This document shows positions 1 to 9,245 of a stretch of 64,000 bases of DNA, in pieces. The DNA is from Marinospirillum alkaliphilum DSM 21637 (GTDB lineage: Bacteria > Pseudomonadota > Gammaproteobacteria > Pseudomonadales > Halomonadaceae). Under the pieces are notes generated by a model, which saw nothing but the letters and a program-made list of their open reading frames with translations, had not been told where the DNA came from and made no database searches. The stretch's first letter is position 1, and each line of letters opens with the position of its first letter. A program made the translations under genes and the position numbers. The DNA lies in the NCBI RefSeq assembly GCF_900119735.1, contig NZ_FPJW01000005.1:124001-188000 (forward strand). Reading direction: 5' to 3'.

Positions 1-1805
1 GTTGGCCAGTGTTTTGCCAGCAGCTGAATACGGGCCTGTTGCTCCTGTATCAGCGGCTCCAGAAACTGCAGCGCTTCATTGATTGCCGTTTGTGCAGATA
101 ACAGTGCTTTAGGCTGCCCCTTGCGGCCCACCCTGGAGTACTCCAGCAAGGATACCAGCATCTGATCCAGGCGACGGGATCCATCCAGGGCGTAGTGCAG
201 CATTTCACGGGTGTCCGCGGCCAGACCATCAGCCAGTTTACGCTCCAGCAACTGTAAATAACTGCTGATCATCCGCAGCGGCTGCCGCAAATCATGGCTG
301 GTAATGTAGGCAAACTGTTCCAGCTCGGCATTGGACGCCTCCAGTGCCTGATTTTTCTGTTCCAGTGCCTGCTCTGCTTCGCGGCGGCGGGTGACATCAT
401 GGATCACACCCAGCACCAATTTCCTTGAGTGGATTTCGACGGGTATCAGGGTCACTTCCACCAGTAAAACATGACCATCCTGCTTTAGGTGTACCCACTC
501 AAAACTGGCTGACTCCTGATCCTGGAGTTTTCTGAAAATGGCCGCCGCCAGAACAGCACTGCGGCTACCATCCGGTTGAAAAACTGGTGACACCTCTTCC
601 GGGCGTTTTCCTATCAGCTGCTGGGCATTGCTTAACCCCAGCAAGCGGGGCATCGCCGGATTGCAGTCAACAAACACACCCTTGAGGGGATCAAGCATGA
701 TCACCGGCAAGGGCAAGTGCTGATACAAGGAGTTAAAACGATGATTGGCCAGCCGCAAACGCCGGTTAAACATCAACAAGGCCAGGGCAAAAGCCAGCGC
801 AAAGGCCAGAAAACTGCTGATGGATAACATCCACAGCGGGTATTGACGCCACAGCTGCTGCATACTCAGCTGTTCAGCCTGATCATAGGGCGGTAATTTG
901 AGTGCATAAGCCAGGCGGTCCATCACCGAATAATCAGCCGGTGGGGAAAAGCCATCAATGCCGAGGGATAACACCGCCGGGTGATCCGGTGACAGATTCA
1001 ACAAGGCTCGCACCAGCTCACGGGTACAACTGCATTCACCGACAGCAGCCAGTGGCCACTCGGGGTAAAGGCGAGTCGATACCTGGAAGGGAAAGTCTGG
1101 CTGAGGCATGGGGTTGAGCACCTGTAGCTGGTCAGATGCCAACACCCCTTGGTGCAGCATCGACTCCAGAATGCCTGTACGCACAAAACCAACAGCATAA
1201 TGCCCCGCCAACAGTGCCTTGATCACTGCATCATGGCTGCCCAGTTCAACAGGGGTGTAATCCTGATGGGGTAACAGGCCATGCTGCATCAATTCATAAA
1301 CCTGGGTCTGATACCCTCCCAGAAACCAGGTGCCTGGTATGGCAATCTGCTGCTGACGCAGGTGTTTAATATCAGAGATGCCGTTGTTGGCCCTGGCCAG
1401 AATCACGCCACCCAGAGAACGGGTTGGAATACCCTGTTCCAGATTGACCAAGGTGACCAGGGGCCCTTGCAGCGCATAATGGTGGCGCAGCAGGTTGTAG
1501 TGACTGGGATTGGTCATCACCAGATCAATCTTGCGTTGATGCACAGCTTCCGTTAAAGCGGCCTGATCCAGCACCTGCAGCCGGATTTCTGCCTGCTGCA
1601 GGTGTTCATTCAGGTAGTCGACCAAAGGTTGAAAGCGCTCCTGCATCTGCTCAGCAGGCCGGTAGGCAAAAACACCCAGGTGTAATTGCCGCTTTTCTGC
1701 TGCCAGGCTGCCCAAGGGCAACAGCAGCAGCAAGATTAACCAGCCGACTTGCAACCTTTGACGATGATTAGTGCTTGTACACCTTGAACTGTTGACGCAA
1801 CTCAT
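1..1805 (-). CDS. Sensor histidine kinase with PhnD-like periplasmic binding domain, PAS and HisKA (partial, C-terminus beyond left edge)
   Basis: Reading the minus strand from an ATG at 1805 gives an open frame to the window edge (about 601 residues). It starts with a signal sequence (hydrophobic run roughly residues 21-36). A periplasmic domain of the phosphate/phosphonate-binding (PhnD, SBP_bac) type follows to about residue 290, with the motif [11 protein letters not shown] membrane helix lies near 315-340 and a PAS domain near 355-470. The dimerisation/phospho-acceptor helix carries SHDLRQPL with His504. The ATPase domain is off the window. The start overlaps the upstream chemoreceptor gene by 38 bases, so translation is probably coupled. 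A TTG further in (LQVGW) is a possible alternative start. The ligand cannot be told from sequence; the fold resembles oxyanion or phosphonate binders. I am confident of the architecture, less so of the exact start. Confidence 0.85.
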   Translation of the reverse strand, partial: MSCVNSSRCTSTNHRQRLQVGWLILLLLLPLGSLAAEKRQLHLGVFAYRPAEQMQERFQPLVDYLNEHLQQAEIRLQVLDQAALTEAVHQRKIDLVMTNPSHYNLLRHHYALQGPLVTLVNLEQGIPTRSLGGVILARANNGISDIKHLRQQQIAIPGTWFLGGYQTQVYELMQHGLLPHQDYTPVELGSHDAVIKALLAGHYAVGFVRTGILESMLHQGVLASDQLQVLNPMPQPDFPFQVSTRLYPEWPLAAVGECSCTRELVRALLNLSPDHPAVLSLGIDGFSPPADYSVMDRLAYALKLPPYDQAEQLSMQQLWRQYPLWMLSISSFLAFALAFALALLMFNRRLRLANHRFNSLYQHLPLPVIMLDPLKGVFVDCNPAMPRLLGLSNAQQLIGKRPEEVSPVFQPDGSRSAVLAAAIFRKLQDQESASFEWVHLKQDGHVLLVEVTLIPVEIHSRKLVLGVIHDVTRRREAEQALEQKNQALEASNAELEQFAYITSHDLRQPLRMISSYLQLLERKLADGLAADTREMLHYALDGSRRLDQMLVSLLEYSRVGRKGQPKALLSAQTAINEALQFLEPLIQEQQARIQLLAKHWP

Positions 1806-3417
1806 CCAGCACCTGCGTGGTTTCCTGTACATGACGACTGGCAATCAGTGCCTGCTCGGCCTGAGCCGCATTGCTATCGGCCAGACGGGCGATGCCTTCC
1901 ACCGTTTCAGCCACTTCCCGGGCAGCCATGGCCTGTTCCTGTAATACATGCTGAATATCTTGTGTTGCACGAATCACCTGCAGGGTGCCCTGCTCAATGT
2001 CTGCCACCGACTGGCCTGCACGCTGGGCCTTTTCCACCCCCTGCTCAACCTTGGCAACACTGGTCTGCATTTCTTCCACCGCAGCATCCGTCTGTTTCTG
2101 GATCTGGCTGACCATATCAGAAATTTCCACCGTTGAATGGGCCGTTCTTTCAGCCAGATTACGCACTTCATCGGCCACCACCGCAAAACCCCGACCATGT
2201 TCACCGGCGCGGGCAGCCTCAATGGCAGCATTCAGTGCCAACAGGTTGGTCTGATCGGCAATCTCCCTGATGGTAGATACAATCTTGCCAATGTTGTCAG
2301 ACAGTTTTTCCAGCTCTTTCAAGCGGCCAGCCGACTGCCTGACGGTATCCGCAATCAAACCGATTTCACGACTACTGGCATAAACTGCTTCAGCACCGGT
2401 ACGTGCGATGTCACCAGCCGATGTTGAGGCACCATGCGCTGACTGGGCATTATGACCAATCTGGTCCACTGAGGCACTCAGTTCCTCCAGTGCTGCCGCC
2501 ATACTGGCCGAAGCATTGGACTGCTCAACAGCACCCCGCGAAGTTTCTTCACTGGCTTCCAGCATTTCTTTGGCCGCCAGATTGAGTGCCCGGGTGGATT
2601 GAGTCATCTGGAAGGCAATTTCAAATAACCGGTTACGCATGATCATGACAGCATTAAACAGGCTGCCAATTTCGTCTTTTTTGCCAATCGGTGCTTCACC
2701 CACCAGATTGCCTGAGCCTATTTCCAGCGCCACTTGCCTCAGTGCTTCCAGACGTGCAGCATTGCTTTTCAGCACCAGATACAACCAGGTCAGTGCCACA
2801 CCACCCACTGCACCCAACTTGATCAGCAACAGGGTGATCACCGCCTCAATGGCAGGATCGGTCACCTGCAGGTATTGCCAGCCAGCCAACAGCCCCAGAG
2901 TCATCACCATTAAAAACATCGGCAGCATGGCCGTGGTGGTCAGGCTGAGGTTGATATAAGCATCCTTCACGCGCGAGCCAAAACCGGATAACACATAACC
3001 ACCGGAAAGGCGAATGCGCTTGCCTTCCCGCATTTCACGGTACAAGGCTTCGGCACTTGCCACCTCATCACGCGTGGGTTGCAGGCGCACACTCATGTAT
3101 CCCCCATCAGGGCGTGGGGTGGCAGTGGCCTTGACCCAGTAGTGGTCACCATTTTTACGGCGGTTCTTGACCATGCCCTGCCAGGCACGACCCGCTTTTA
3201 ACGTGGCCCACATGTCGCGGAAGGCTTCTGATGGCATATCCGGGTGGCGGACGATGTTATGAGCCTGACCGATCAGCTCTTCCCGGGTGAAACCGGCATA
3301 TTCAACAAACTCATCGTTGACGTAGGTAATACGTCCCTTGGCATCCGTATGGGAAATAATGGCGCAGTCAGGACGGACAGCAAATTCTTTTTGTGTGACG
3401 GGTTGATTGTTACGCAT
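1768..3417 (-). CDS. Aer-like methyl-accepting chemotaxis protein with N-terminal PAS
   Basis: This is a 549-residue chemoreceptor. A cytoplasmic PAS domain covers roughly residues 12-120 and has the Aer-type motif NIVRHPDMP. Two close membrane segments follow (about 158-180 and 192-216) with almost no periplasmic loop, then a HAMP-like region with DEIGSLFNA. The long coiled-coil signalling domain contains the conserved tip [20 protein letters not shown]. This matches the aerotaxis receptor layout, in which a PAS-bound cofactor senses redox or oxygen and the tip contacts CheA/CheW. E. coli Aer is slightly shorter (506 residues). There is no C-terminal CheR/CheB-docking pentapeptide (it ends KVYKH). 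FAD binding is inferred from family resemblance only. A clear GAGAGGG ribosome site lies just before the ATG. It is probably co-transcribed with the overlapping periplasmic-binding kinase. Confidence 0.92.
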   Translation of the reverse strand: MRNNQPVTQKEFAVRPDCAIISHTDAKGRITYVNDEFVEYAGFTREELIGQAHNIVRHPDMPSEAFRDMWATLKAGRAWQGMVKNRRKNGDHYWVKATATPRPDGGYMSVRLQPTRDEVASAEALYREMREGKRIRLSGGYVLSGFGSRVKDAYINLSLTTTAMLPMFLMVMTLGLLAGWQYLQVTDPAIEAVITLLLIKLGAVGGVALTWLYLVLKSNAARLEALRQVALEIGSGNLVGEAPIGKKDEIGSLFNAVMIMRNRLFEIAFQMTQSTRALNLAAKEMLEASEETSRGAVEQSNASASMAAALEELSASVDQIGHNAQSAHGASTSAGDIARTGAEAVYASSREIGLIADTVRQSAGRLKELEKLSDNIGKIVSTIREIADQTNLLALNAAIEAARAGEHGRGFAVVADEVRNLAERTAHSTVEISDMVSQIQKQTDAAVEEMQTSVAKVEQGVEKAQRAGQSVADIEQGTLQVIRATQDIQHVLQEQAMAAREVAETVEGIARLADSNAAQAEQALIASRHVQETTQVLDELRQQFKVYKH

Positions 3418-3425
3418 AAAACCCT

Positions 3426-3478
3426 CTCAAAATAATTATACAAAAGCTGTATAACAGGCGTACAAAGAGAGTAACAAC
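3426..3478 (-). promoter_or_regulatory. Candidate promoter of the Aer-like receptor gene
   Basis: On the minus strand, TTGTTA and TATACA are separated by 18 bases with an upstream TG, and a consensus TATAAT lies a little nearer the gene (3440-3435). Either could serve as a -10 element for the receptor gene starting at 3417. Judged by eye only. Confidence 0.35.
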
Positions 3479-3654
3479 TCACCAGACAAAAGAAAACGAA
3501 ATTCCGGGTCAAGACCGGGGTTTTACGCACAAGCTGAAACAATCAAGATACATTCTGGCCAGGATGTTCCGGAAACAGTCGGATCAGGCTGGAAACAGCC
3601 GCAGGAACCACAAACCGGAAAGGCCGTGACAGCAGAAAATGGAGCAGGAAATTA

Positions 3655-3666
3655 TCTTGTACAAGA
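3655..3666. repeat. 12-base perfect palindrome downstream of the receiver gene
   Basis: TCTTGTACAAGA is its own reverse complement. It lies just beyond the stop of the single-domain receiver gene (3678), in the 260-base gap before the Aer-like receptor. It has no GC-rich stem or T-tract, so it does not look like a terminator. It could be a protein-binding site or chance. Confidence 0.3.
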
Positions 3667-3677
3667 ATAAATGAAGA

Positions 3678-4067
3678 TCAGGTTTCACGACCCTGATAAA
3701 GCGAACGCAACTGCCCCGCCAGGCTCAGCGGATCAAAGGGTTTGGCGATCACCCCCAGCAAACCACTTTGCAACCATTCTGCCGGTGTCGAGTTGCTGAC
3801 TTTGGCCGTCAACAGGATGCCTGGCAAGGCTGCCCAGTGAGGTTGACTGCGCAGTTGGCGAAAAAACTCCAGCCCCGTCATACCCGGCAGCATATAGTCC
3901 AGCAGCAGCAGATCAGGGTTAAAGCTGACCACATCTCTTAATGCCTGCTCGGCATCTTCCGCAAGGCAAAGCTCAAAACCCTGGCTGGGCGTTAACACCA
4001 TTTCCAACAACAAACGTATGTCTGGATCATCCTCAACACAGAGTACCCGCAGAATCTCAGTGGTCAT
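3678..4067 (-). CDS. Single-domain (CheY-type) response regulator
   Basis: This 129-residue protein is a stand-alone receiver domain. The acidic pocket is near residues 12-14 (VEDD), the phospho-acceptor Asp57 is in LLLLDYMLPGMTG, and the conserved Lys109 is in AKPFDP. There is no output domain, so it acts as a phosphate shuttle or protein-binding switch. I chose the ATG at 4067 because GGAGGAGAACAAAG precedes it at ideal spacing. A longer frame to 4175 would only add residues translated from the kinase gene. It overlaps the end of the upstream Cache kinase by 11 bases, so that kinase is the likely phosphodonor. It is the last gene of the Hpt-kinase-kinase-receiver operon. Confidence 0.9.
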   Translation of the reverse strand: MTTEILRVLCVEDDPDIRLLLEMVLTPSQGFELCLAEDAEQALRDVVSFNPDLLLLDYMLPGMTGLEFFRQLRSQPHWAALPGILLTAKVSNSTPAEWLQSGLLGVIAKPFDPLSLAGQLRSLYQGRET

Positions 4068-5886
4068 CTTTGTTCTCCTCCGGATGATCCGATCCGTTTT
4101 TGTTGTCCAGCCGGGGCAAGTCGAGGAAAAAACAACTGCCACTTCCCGGCAGTGAACTGAACCCAATGCGGCCATTCATGGCAGTGGTCAGTTCACGGGT
4201 AATCGCCAGGCCCAGACCCGTGCCGGTATTACGGCGGCGATCCGATTTGTCAGCCTGCGCAAAACGCTCAAAAACACGCGATTGAAATGCCAGCGGAATG
4301 CCTTCACCCTGATCGGTCACCATGATGCGAACCGTATCCTGACGGCGGGTCACCACCACTTCCACTTCGGTGTTTTTGGGTGAAAACTTGACAGCATTGG
4401 ATAACAGATTGGTCAGCACCTGATTGAGACGCCCCGGATCAACCATCACCAACAAAGGGCCTGTAGGCTGCTTTAAGGACACACGAACCCCCTGCTCTTG
4501 AGCATAAGGAGTAAAGTCTTCCACGGTCTGATACAAAATGGGCTGCAGCGCTACACACTGCAGATCCAGCTTCAGGCTTCCCTTGGTCAGACTGGCAAGA
4601 TCCAGCAGGTCATTGACCAACACAATCAAGCGGTTCACATTGCGGTCGGCCATATCCATCAGTCTTGCCTGCTGCTCCGGTTGCTGGGCCAGGTCTTTAC
4701 TGCGCAGCAGCGCCAGAGCACCCCGGGCAGAGGTCAGTGGCGTACGCAATTCGTGACTGACAACAGAAACCAGCTCATCTTTTAACTGCTCCTGACGGTC
4801 TCGCTGCTCTTGCAGCTCATTAAAAGCCTGCAACAGCTGACCTATCTCATCCTGTCGGTCCACCTGCAAATGCTGATAACCCTTTTTAAGCTGCAACACT
4901 TCACGCATTTGCTGCAAGGAGCGATGCACTGGGCCCAGTAACCGATGCAATAACCAACCGGCAAACAGGCCACCCAACAGCAGCGCCAGCCCTAATACCA
5001 GCAGGTTATGCCTGACCCAACTGTTAAGCAGCTCAGTGATGGGTTGCATCTGGCGCAGCTTGACCAGTGTCCAGCCGGTGGAGTCCTGGGTGGTCGCAAC
5101 ATACAACCAATCCTGACCTGCAGCATCCACAAACCGGCCTGAGGGAATACCCTGTTGCAACTGCCTGAACAGTGGATCCTTTGAAGCAATGGGTTGCAGG
5201 GTCAAGGCAGGGTTGGATGCAGAGACATAACGCTGGGCCGTCAGATCCATGATCAGCAAATCACTGCTGACCCGGTCATATTCACTGCGAATCTGCTCAA
5301 ACAAGGGCTCTGAATCCAGCGGCTGGTAACCCACCAGAAAACCTTTGGGGGTCGCAAGGTTATCAACAAAAATCGGCACACTGAAAATCGAGATGGGGAT
5401 GGACGAAAAACGCCCCATGGTTGGTGGATAACGAACCGTTTGCCCAGTGCGTATATTCTCTTGAATGTAGGCTCTGTCCCAGACACTTGATCCACGACGC
5501 CCAGGCACTACCGGACTATCAGCCAGAATCTGGCCCTCCGCATCCATCACGACATAACCAAAAAATACCTGTGACAGGCCAGGAGCCGTAATGCGTTGTT
5601 CAAGGGTTTCAGCTGCCGCAAGTTCATTCTGCTCCAGCAATGATGCAGCCAGGGACTCCAGAACCTGCTGGCGGCGATCAAAAACCCGATCAATACGCTG
5701 CACCAGCATTTCCACTTCTTCCTGTCCGGTCTGCAGCAGCAAGACCATCGAATCCCGCTCAATAAAATACTTCAGCAACAAGGCGTTGCCGCCACCCGCC
5801 AGAACAAAAAGCGCCAGCAGCAACAGCAGTAACTTGTTTCTGAGACTCCAGCCGACTGGCTCAGTCCGTTTATGCACATCTGGCAT
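4057..5886 (-). CDS. Membrane sensor histidine kinase (double-Cache-like sensor, HAMP, HisKA, HATPase)
   Basis: This 609-residue kinase has membrane helices near 19-40 and 293-316. The roughly 250-residue periplasmic domain between them resembles dCache sensors (VMDAEGQILADSP, GRRGSSVWDRAYI). HAMP (DEIGQLLQAFNEL) is followed by the phospho-acceptor box VSHELRTPLT with His378. The ATPase boxes are complete: LTNLLSNAVKFSP, DQGEGIP and GTGLGLAI. There is no receiver domain in cis. It is a clear paralogue of the next gene upstream: same layout, similar length, shared GRRG and SHELRTPLTS motifs. The two overlap by 17 bases. A tandem duplication with diverged sensor domains is the simplest reading. 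Ligands of such Cache domains are usually small metabolites; none can be assigned here. Confidence 0.9.
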   Translation of the reverse strand: MPDVHKRTEPVGWSLRNKLLLLLLALFVLAGGGNALLLKYFIERDSMVLLLQTGQEEVEMLVQRIDRVFDRRQQVLESLAASLLEQNELAAAETLEQRITAPGLSQVFFGYVVMDAEGQILADSPVVPGRRGSSVWDRAYIQENIRTGQTVRYPPTMGRFSSIPISIFSVPIFVDNLATPKGFLVGYQPLDSEPLFEQIRSEYDRVSSDLLIMDLTAQRYVSASNPALTLQPIASKDPLFRQLQQGIPSGRFVDAAGQDWLYVATTQDSTGWTLVKLRQMQPITELLNSWVRHNLLVLGLALLLGGLFAGWLLHRLLGPVHRSLQQMREVLQLKKGYQHLQVDRQDEIGQLLQAFNELQEQRDRQEQLKDELVSVVSHELRTPLTSARGALALLRSKDLAQQPEQQARLMDMADRNVNRLIVLVNDLLDLASLTKGSLKLDLQCVALQPILYQTVEDFTPYAQEQGVRVSLKQPTGPLLVMVDPGRLNQVLTNLLSNAVKFSPKNTEVEVVVTRRQDTVRIMVTDQGEGIPLAFQSRVFERFAQADKSDRRRNTGTGLGLAITRELTTAMNGRIGFSSLPGSGSCFFLDLPRLDNKNGSDHPEENKDDH

Positions 5887-7696
5887 CAGCCTTGTGACTC
5901 CCTTTCTGGCTGTTGTTGTCCTGCATCACCGGTAACTCCACATAAAAGCAACTGCCTCCGTGCTCATTGGGATAAAAGCCCAGATCCCCATGCATCGCCA
6001 GAGCCAACTGCCGACTGATTGCCAGGCCTAACCCTGTACCGGCATGCATGCGGCGATCAGAAGGGTCCAACTGGCTGAAACGCTTGAACAGCTGATTCCT
6101 GAAATGCTCAGGAATACCTGGCCCCTGATCACATACTCGCACTTGCACACATTCTGACTGACTTGCCACTGATATGACAACCCTGGTCTGCTCGGGTGAA
6201 AACTTGATGGCATTGGATAAAAGATTAGTCAACACTTGCAGAAAACGCTCAGCATCCACTGACACCAGCACCGGAGGCTCCAACTCAACGTCTTGCACCA
6301 GGTTGATCTGACGCATGGCCGCAGTACACTGCACCTCACTGCAGGCACGTTGAATCAAGGGTTGCAGTGGCTGATGCTTGATCGCCATGCTGAGTTGCCC
6401 GGAGTCCAGGGCAGCCATATCCAGCAAATCATTCACCCGATGGGTCAATCGGCCGGTATTGCGCTGCGCAATTTCCAGCAACTCGGCAACCTGGCTGTAG
6501 TGCTGCTGAGCAAGCGCAGGGCGCATCAGGGCCAGTGCACCATGAATGGACGTCAGGGGGGTACGCAACTCATGACTGACCACTGAAATCAGTTCATCCT
6601 TGGTTTTCACCTGCTGCCTGCGCAGGGCTTCCACCTCATCAAAAGCATGGAGCAACTGCCCGATTTCATCCTGCAACCCTGCATCCAGAGGTTCATAATC
6701 CTGCTTGTCCATCACCAGCACGGCATGCAGCTGATTGATGGCACGACGCACCGGACGCAACATCTGCTGCATGATCCAACCCGTCAACAAGGCAATCACC
6801 ACAAACATCAACAGCAGCATTTGCAAAAAATGCTGCTGCAGGACCCTGAACGGCCCCAGCACAGCCGCCTCGGGAGCCATCTTGATCAGGCTCCACTGCA
6901 ATGCTGACATGTCACCGTGTGCATAAAGCCAGTTACGCCCATCCTGCGCCCGCACCTGACCACTGGTTTCTCCCCGCAATACAGCTTCCAGCAGCAGGGA
7001 ACCCTGACGCCGCGACAAGGGCTGCAGGATCAGGTCCGGTTCTGTGGCGGTAATGAACAACTGATGCTGGCGATCCAGAATCACCAGGCGACCTCCATAC
7101 ACATCAAACTCGCGGCGAATCGATTCAAACAACGGCTCCTGCTCCAGCCCGTTACGGCCAACCAGCATAGCCACCAGTTCACCCTGAGGATTTTTAACGG
7201 GTTGAATAAAAAAGATGGATGGCAAGCCGGAAACAGTTCCAAAAACGGGACCACTGCTGACCGCTTGCCGGGTCTGCATCACTTCACGGATAAACTCACG
7301 ATAACTGTAGTCTGTTCCCCTGCGCCCTGAAACCTGCGGCACATCCAGCAGAGCAACCCCCTCGGCATCCAGCAGCAGGTAATCGGTAAAGTGTTGGCCA
7401 CTCAAAAAAGCCTGCAGCAACACCTCGACCCGGGACAGATCATCAAGTGAGGACGCCAGCAGGATCGCCTGGTTTTCAAGTAAGACCATGCGCTGCTCAT
7501 AATGTTTGCTGATACGACCCACCAACTGTTCCACCTGGGCTTGCTGCTGATCAAGATAAATCGCCCGCTGTTCCCGCTGCAGGTAGAAGCTACTCATCAG
7601 GGCTGCCACCAGCAACACCAGTGTGAAGCTGATAATCAAAAGCAACAACAAGCGCTGGGTCATGCCAGTTTTACGCCAGTAGGCCACACTCATCAT
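5870..7696 (-). CDS. Membrane sensor histidine kinase, paralogue of its neighbour
   Basis: This 608-residue kinase has helices near 15-37 and 290-312, a periplasmic Cache-like domain (LLLDAEGVALLDVPQVSGRRG), HAMP, and SVVSHELRTPLTS with His375. The ATPase boxes LTNLLSNAIKFSP, DQGPGIP and GTGLGLAI are intact, so it should be catalytically competent. The start is either of two adjacent ATGs (7696 or 7693) that overlap the stop of the Hpt gene. Neither has a strong ribosome site, which suggests translational coupling; a start at residue 12 (MTQRLL) is possible. It sits second in the operon Hpt-kinase-kinase-receiver and probably shares partners with the following paralogue. Confidence 0.9.
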   Translation of the reverse strand: MMSVAYWRKTGMTQRLLLLLIISFTLVLLVAALMSSFYLQREQRAIYLDQQQAQVEQLVGRISKHYEQRMVLLENQAILLASSLDDLSRVEVLLQAFLSGQHFTDYLLLDAEGVALLDVPQVSGRRGTDYSYREFIREVMQTRQAVSSGPVFGTVSGLPSIFFIQPVKNPQGELVAMLVGRNGLEQEPLFESIRREFDVYGGRLVILDRQHQLFITATEPDLILQPLSRRQGSLLLEAVLRGETSGQVRAQDGRNWLYAHGDMSALQWSLIKMAPEAAVLGPFRVLQQHFLQMLLLMFVVIALLTGWIMQQMLRPVRRAINQLHAVLVMDKQDYEPLDAGLQDEIGQLLHAFDEVEALRRQQVKTKDELISVVSHELRTPLTSIHGALALMRPALAQQHYSQVAELLEIAQRNTGRLTHRVNDLLDMAALDSGQLSMAIKHQPLQPLIQRACSEVQCTAAMRQINLVQDVELEPPVLVSVDAERFLQVLTNLLSNAIKFSPEQTRVVISVASQSECVQVRVCDQGPGIPEHFRNQLFKRFSQLDPSDRRMHAGTGLGLAISRQLALAMHGDLGFYPNEHGGSCFYVELPVMQDNNSQKGSHKADARCA

Positions 7697-8022
7697 CTGG
7701 CATTCAATCGCGCTATTTCTTCAGCAACAGCCTGCAACTGCAGATGCACCTGAGCAACATTCAGTGCTTCACCGGCACAGGCAGCCCGTAACCCCTGCTC
7801 CAGTTGACGCGCCACCAGGCTGAGCGCTTCCAGCTGATAACTGCCCGCAGCACCGGTAAGATTGTGGGCTTCACGGTGCAGCTGGTTTAAAGTGCTTTCC
7901 TCGCTCAGCTCCAGCCATTGCTTCAACAGATCCTGCAGACAGGCCAGACGCGCAGGAAGGCGCCCGATAAATCCCTGCTGCAATAACTCAAATTCATCTA
8001 CTACTCTTACCTGATCGTGCAT
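7693..8022 (-). CDS. Histidine phosphotransfer (Hpt) protein
   Basis: This is a 109-residue, all-helical protein with the Hpt signature HREAHNLTGAAGSYQ; His53 is the expected phosphorylation site. Stand-alone Hpt proteins carry phosphate between a hybrid kinase receiver and a final response regulator. AGGGAGGT precedes the ATG at good spacing. It is the first gene of the operon and overlaps the next kinase by 4 bases. Neither neighbouring Cache kinase has its own receiver. The likely upstream donor is therefore the hybrid kinase at 10305-12230, or a receiver protein such as the one at 3678-4067; this is inference. The DNA-binding regulator is encoded divergently. Confidence 0.88.
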   Translation of the reverse strand: MHDQVRVVDEFELLQQGFIGRLPARLACLQDLLKQWLELSEESTLNQLHREAHNLTGAAGSYQLEALSLVARQLEQGLRAACAGEALNVAQVHLQLQAVAEEIARLNAR

Positions 8023-8181
8023 ATCAACCTCCCTGCCAGGTTAGACTTCCAGAATGCAAATCGGGTCCAAGCCTTTGCCGTGACCTGCTCTGCTGCTTTG
8101 AAAACACCACCAAAACCCTTTTTTCTATACCAAAAACCTTTTAACCTATGAGGAGAACCCCTTGATCCATAAGGGAAGATA

Positions 8182-8199
8182 TATAAAATATATTTTATA
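8182..8199. promoter_or_regulatory. 18-base perfect AT palindrome, possible operator/promoter of the OmpR-type gene
   Basis: TATAAAATA followed directly by TATTTTATA forms a perfect palindrome ending 15 bases before the ATG of the OmpR-type regulator. It lies in the 192-base divergent gap with the Hpt gene. It could be an autoregulatory site, an AT-rich promoter element or a translation enhancer. No clear Shine-Dalgarno is seen in front of that ATG. Confidence 0.4.
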
Positions 8200-8214
8200 A
8201 GAATTATTAAAAAA

Positions 8215-8907
8215 ATGACACAACAAGTTGCCATCATCGAAGACGATCCTGACCAGGCAAAACTTCTGGCCAGCTGGCTTTCCAGCTATGGTTACAGCTC
8301 ATCCCTCTACCTATCCGCTGAACTCTTTCTGGAAGCGGCCACCAGCCGAACCTTTGATCTGTTGCTGGTCGATTGGTTGCTGCCCGGCATGAGTGGATTA
8401 CAACTGGTGAAACAACTGACCAGCGAAAACCAACCACCACCCATCATTTTCATCACCGGCAAGAGCCAGGATGACGATCTGGCTGAAGCCCTGCACTCCG
8501 GAGCTGATGACTTTATCACCAAACCTCTCAAACGAACGGTACTGATTGCCCGCATCCACGCCGTCATGCGCAGGCGAGGCAAGGAAACCCACAACATCAA
8601 CCCCAGCACCCGCCTGATCATGGATGCACTTCGCTCAGAACTCACTTATCAGGGGCAACGAGTACAGCTAACCAGTACTGAATTCCAGTTACTGCAGTTA
8701 TTGCTACAGTCTGAAGATCAGTTATTAACCCGCCCTGAACTTGCCGACAGCCTCTGGGGTGATGAGTCCAAAGCCACTGGAGGACGAGCGCTGGACGTGG
8801 TCATCAGTCGATTGCGCAAAAAACTCGATCAACTGGATCCCAGTCCCGGCCAGATCAGCAGCCATTATGGCAAGGGTTATCTGTTCTCACGCTCACCAGC
8901 CTCCTGA
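8215..8907 (+). CDS. OmpR/PhoB-family response regulator
   Basis: This 230-residue regulator has a receiver domain (EDD pocket near 9-11, phospho-acceptor Asp53 in LLLVDWLLPGMSG, Lys103 in TKPLKR). A winged-helix DNA-binding domain follows from about 130 to 228 (SELTYQGQRVQLTSTEFQLL, RALDVVISRLRKKLD, GKGYLF). It is transcribed away from the Hpt-kinase operon and is the only DNA-binding output in this signalling cluster. It is therefore the likely transcriptional end point of the relay. The start is preceded by an extremely AT-rich stretch with a perfect palindrome rather than a normal ribosome site. Its 3' end overlaps the convergent DUF3135 gene by 31 bases. Confidence 0.92.
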   Translation: MTQQVAIIEDDPDQAKLLASWLSSYGYSSSLYLSAELFLEAATSRTFDLLLVDWLLPGMSGLQLVKQLTSENQPPPIIFITGKSQDDDLAEALHSGADDFITKPLKRTVLIARIHAVMRRRGKETHNINPSTRLIMDALRSELTYQGQRVQLTSTEFQLLQLLLQSEDQLLTRPELADSLWGDESKATGGRALDVVISRLRKKLDQLDPSPGQISSHYGKGYLFSRSPAS

Positions 8908-9245
8908 GCCGTGCAAGACACATCACCCCGAACCAATTGCAGGTGCGGTACAGCCTCTGGCTGTTTCACTAAACGGCTGGGAAAATGCAAGGAATCATTC
9001 AGTTGCTCAAAACTGGCGTGCATCAGGCGGGACAGCGCCATCACGCGCCCCAGCCCCTGATGCCGCGCTCGCAGGCCGCGTATCTGAAATTGTAGACGCT
9101 CCAGCTCCTGCCTGCGTTTTGATCCTTCAGGCACAGCCGCCATGAACTCACGATTTTTTTCATCCAGCAGCGCATCCAACTGCCCCTGCTGATATAACCT
9201 GACCATCTCCTGAAAATCAGGAAGCTGAATATCACGTGAAGGCAT
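8877..9245 (-). CDS. DUF3135-like small protein
   Basis: This 122-residue soluble protein is helical and charged. The segment LPDFQEMVRLYQQGQLDALL near the N-terminus and LERLQFQIRGLRAR and SRLMHASFEQLNDSL in the middle match my memory of DUF3135 proteins, small cytoplasmic proteins of gammaproteobacteria with no established function. Its ATG shares one base with the stop of the HD-GYP gene, so it is translated with it. This suggests, by inference, a role linked to c-di-GMP or to the hybrid kinase. The last 30 residues overlap the convergent regulator gene and look poorly conserved. Confidence 0.65.
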   Translation of the reverse strand: MPSRDIQLPDFQEMVRLYQQGQLDALLDEKNREFMAAVPEGSKRRQELERLQFQIRGLRARHQGLGRVMALSRLMHASFEQLNDSLHFPSRLVKQPEAVPHLQLVRGDVSCTAQEAGERENR

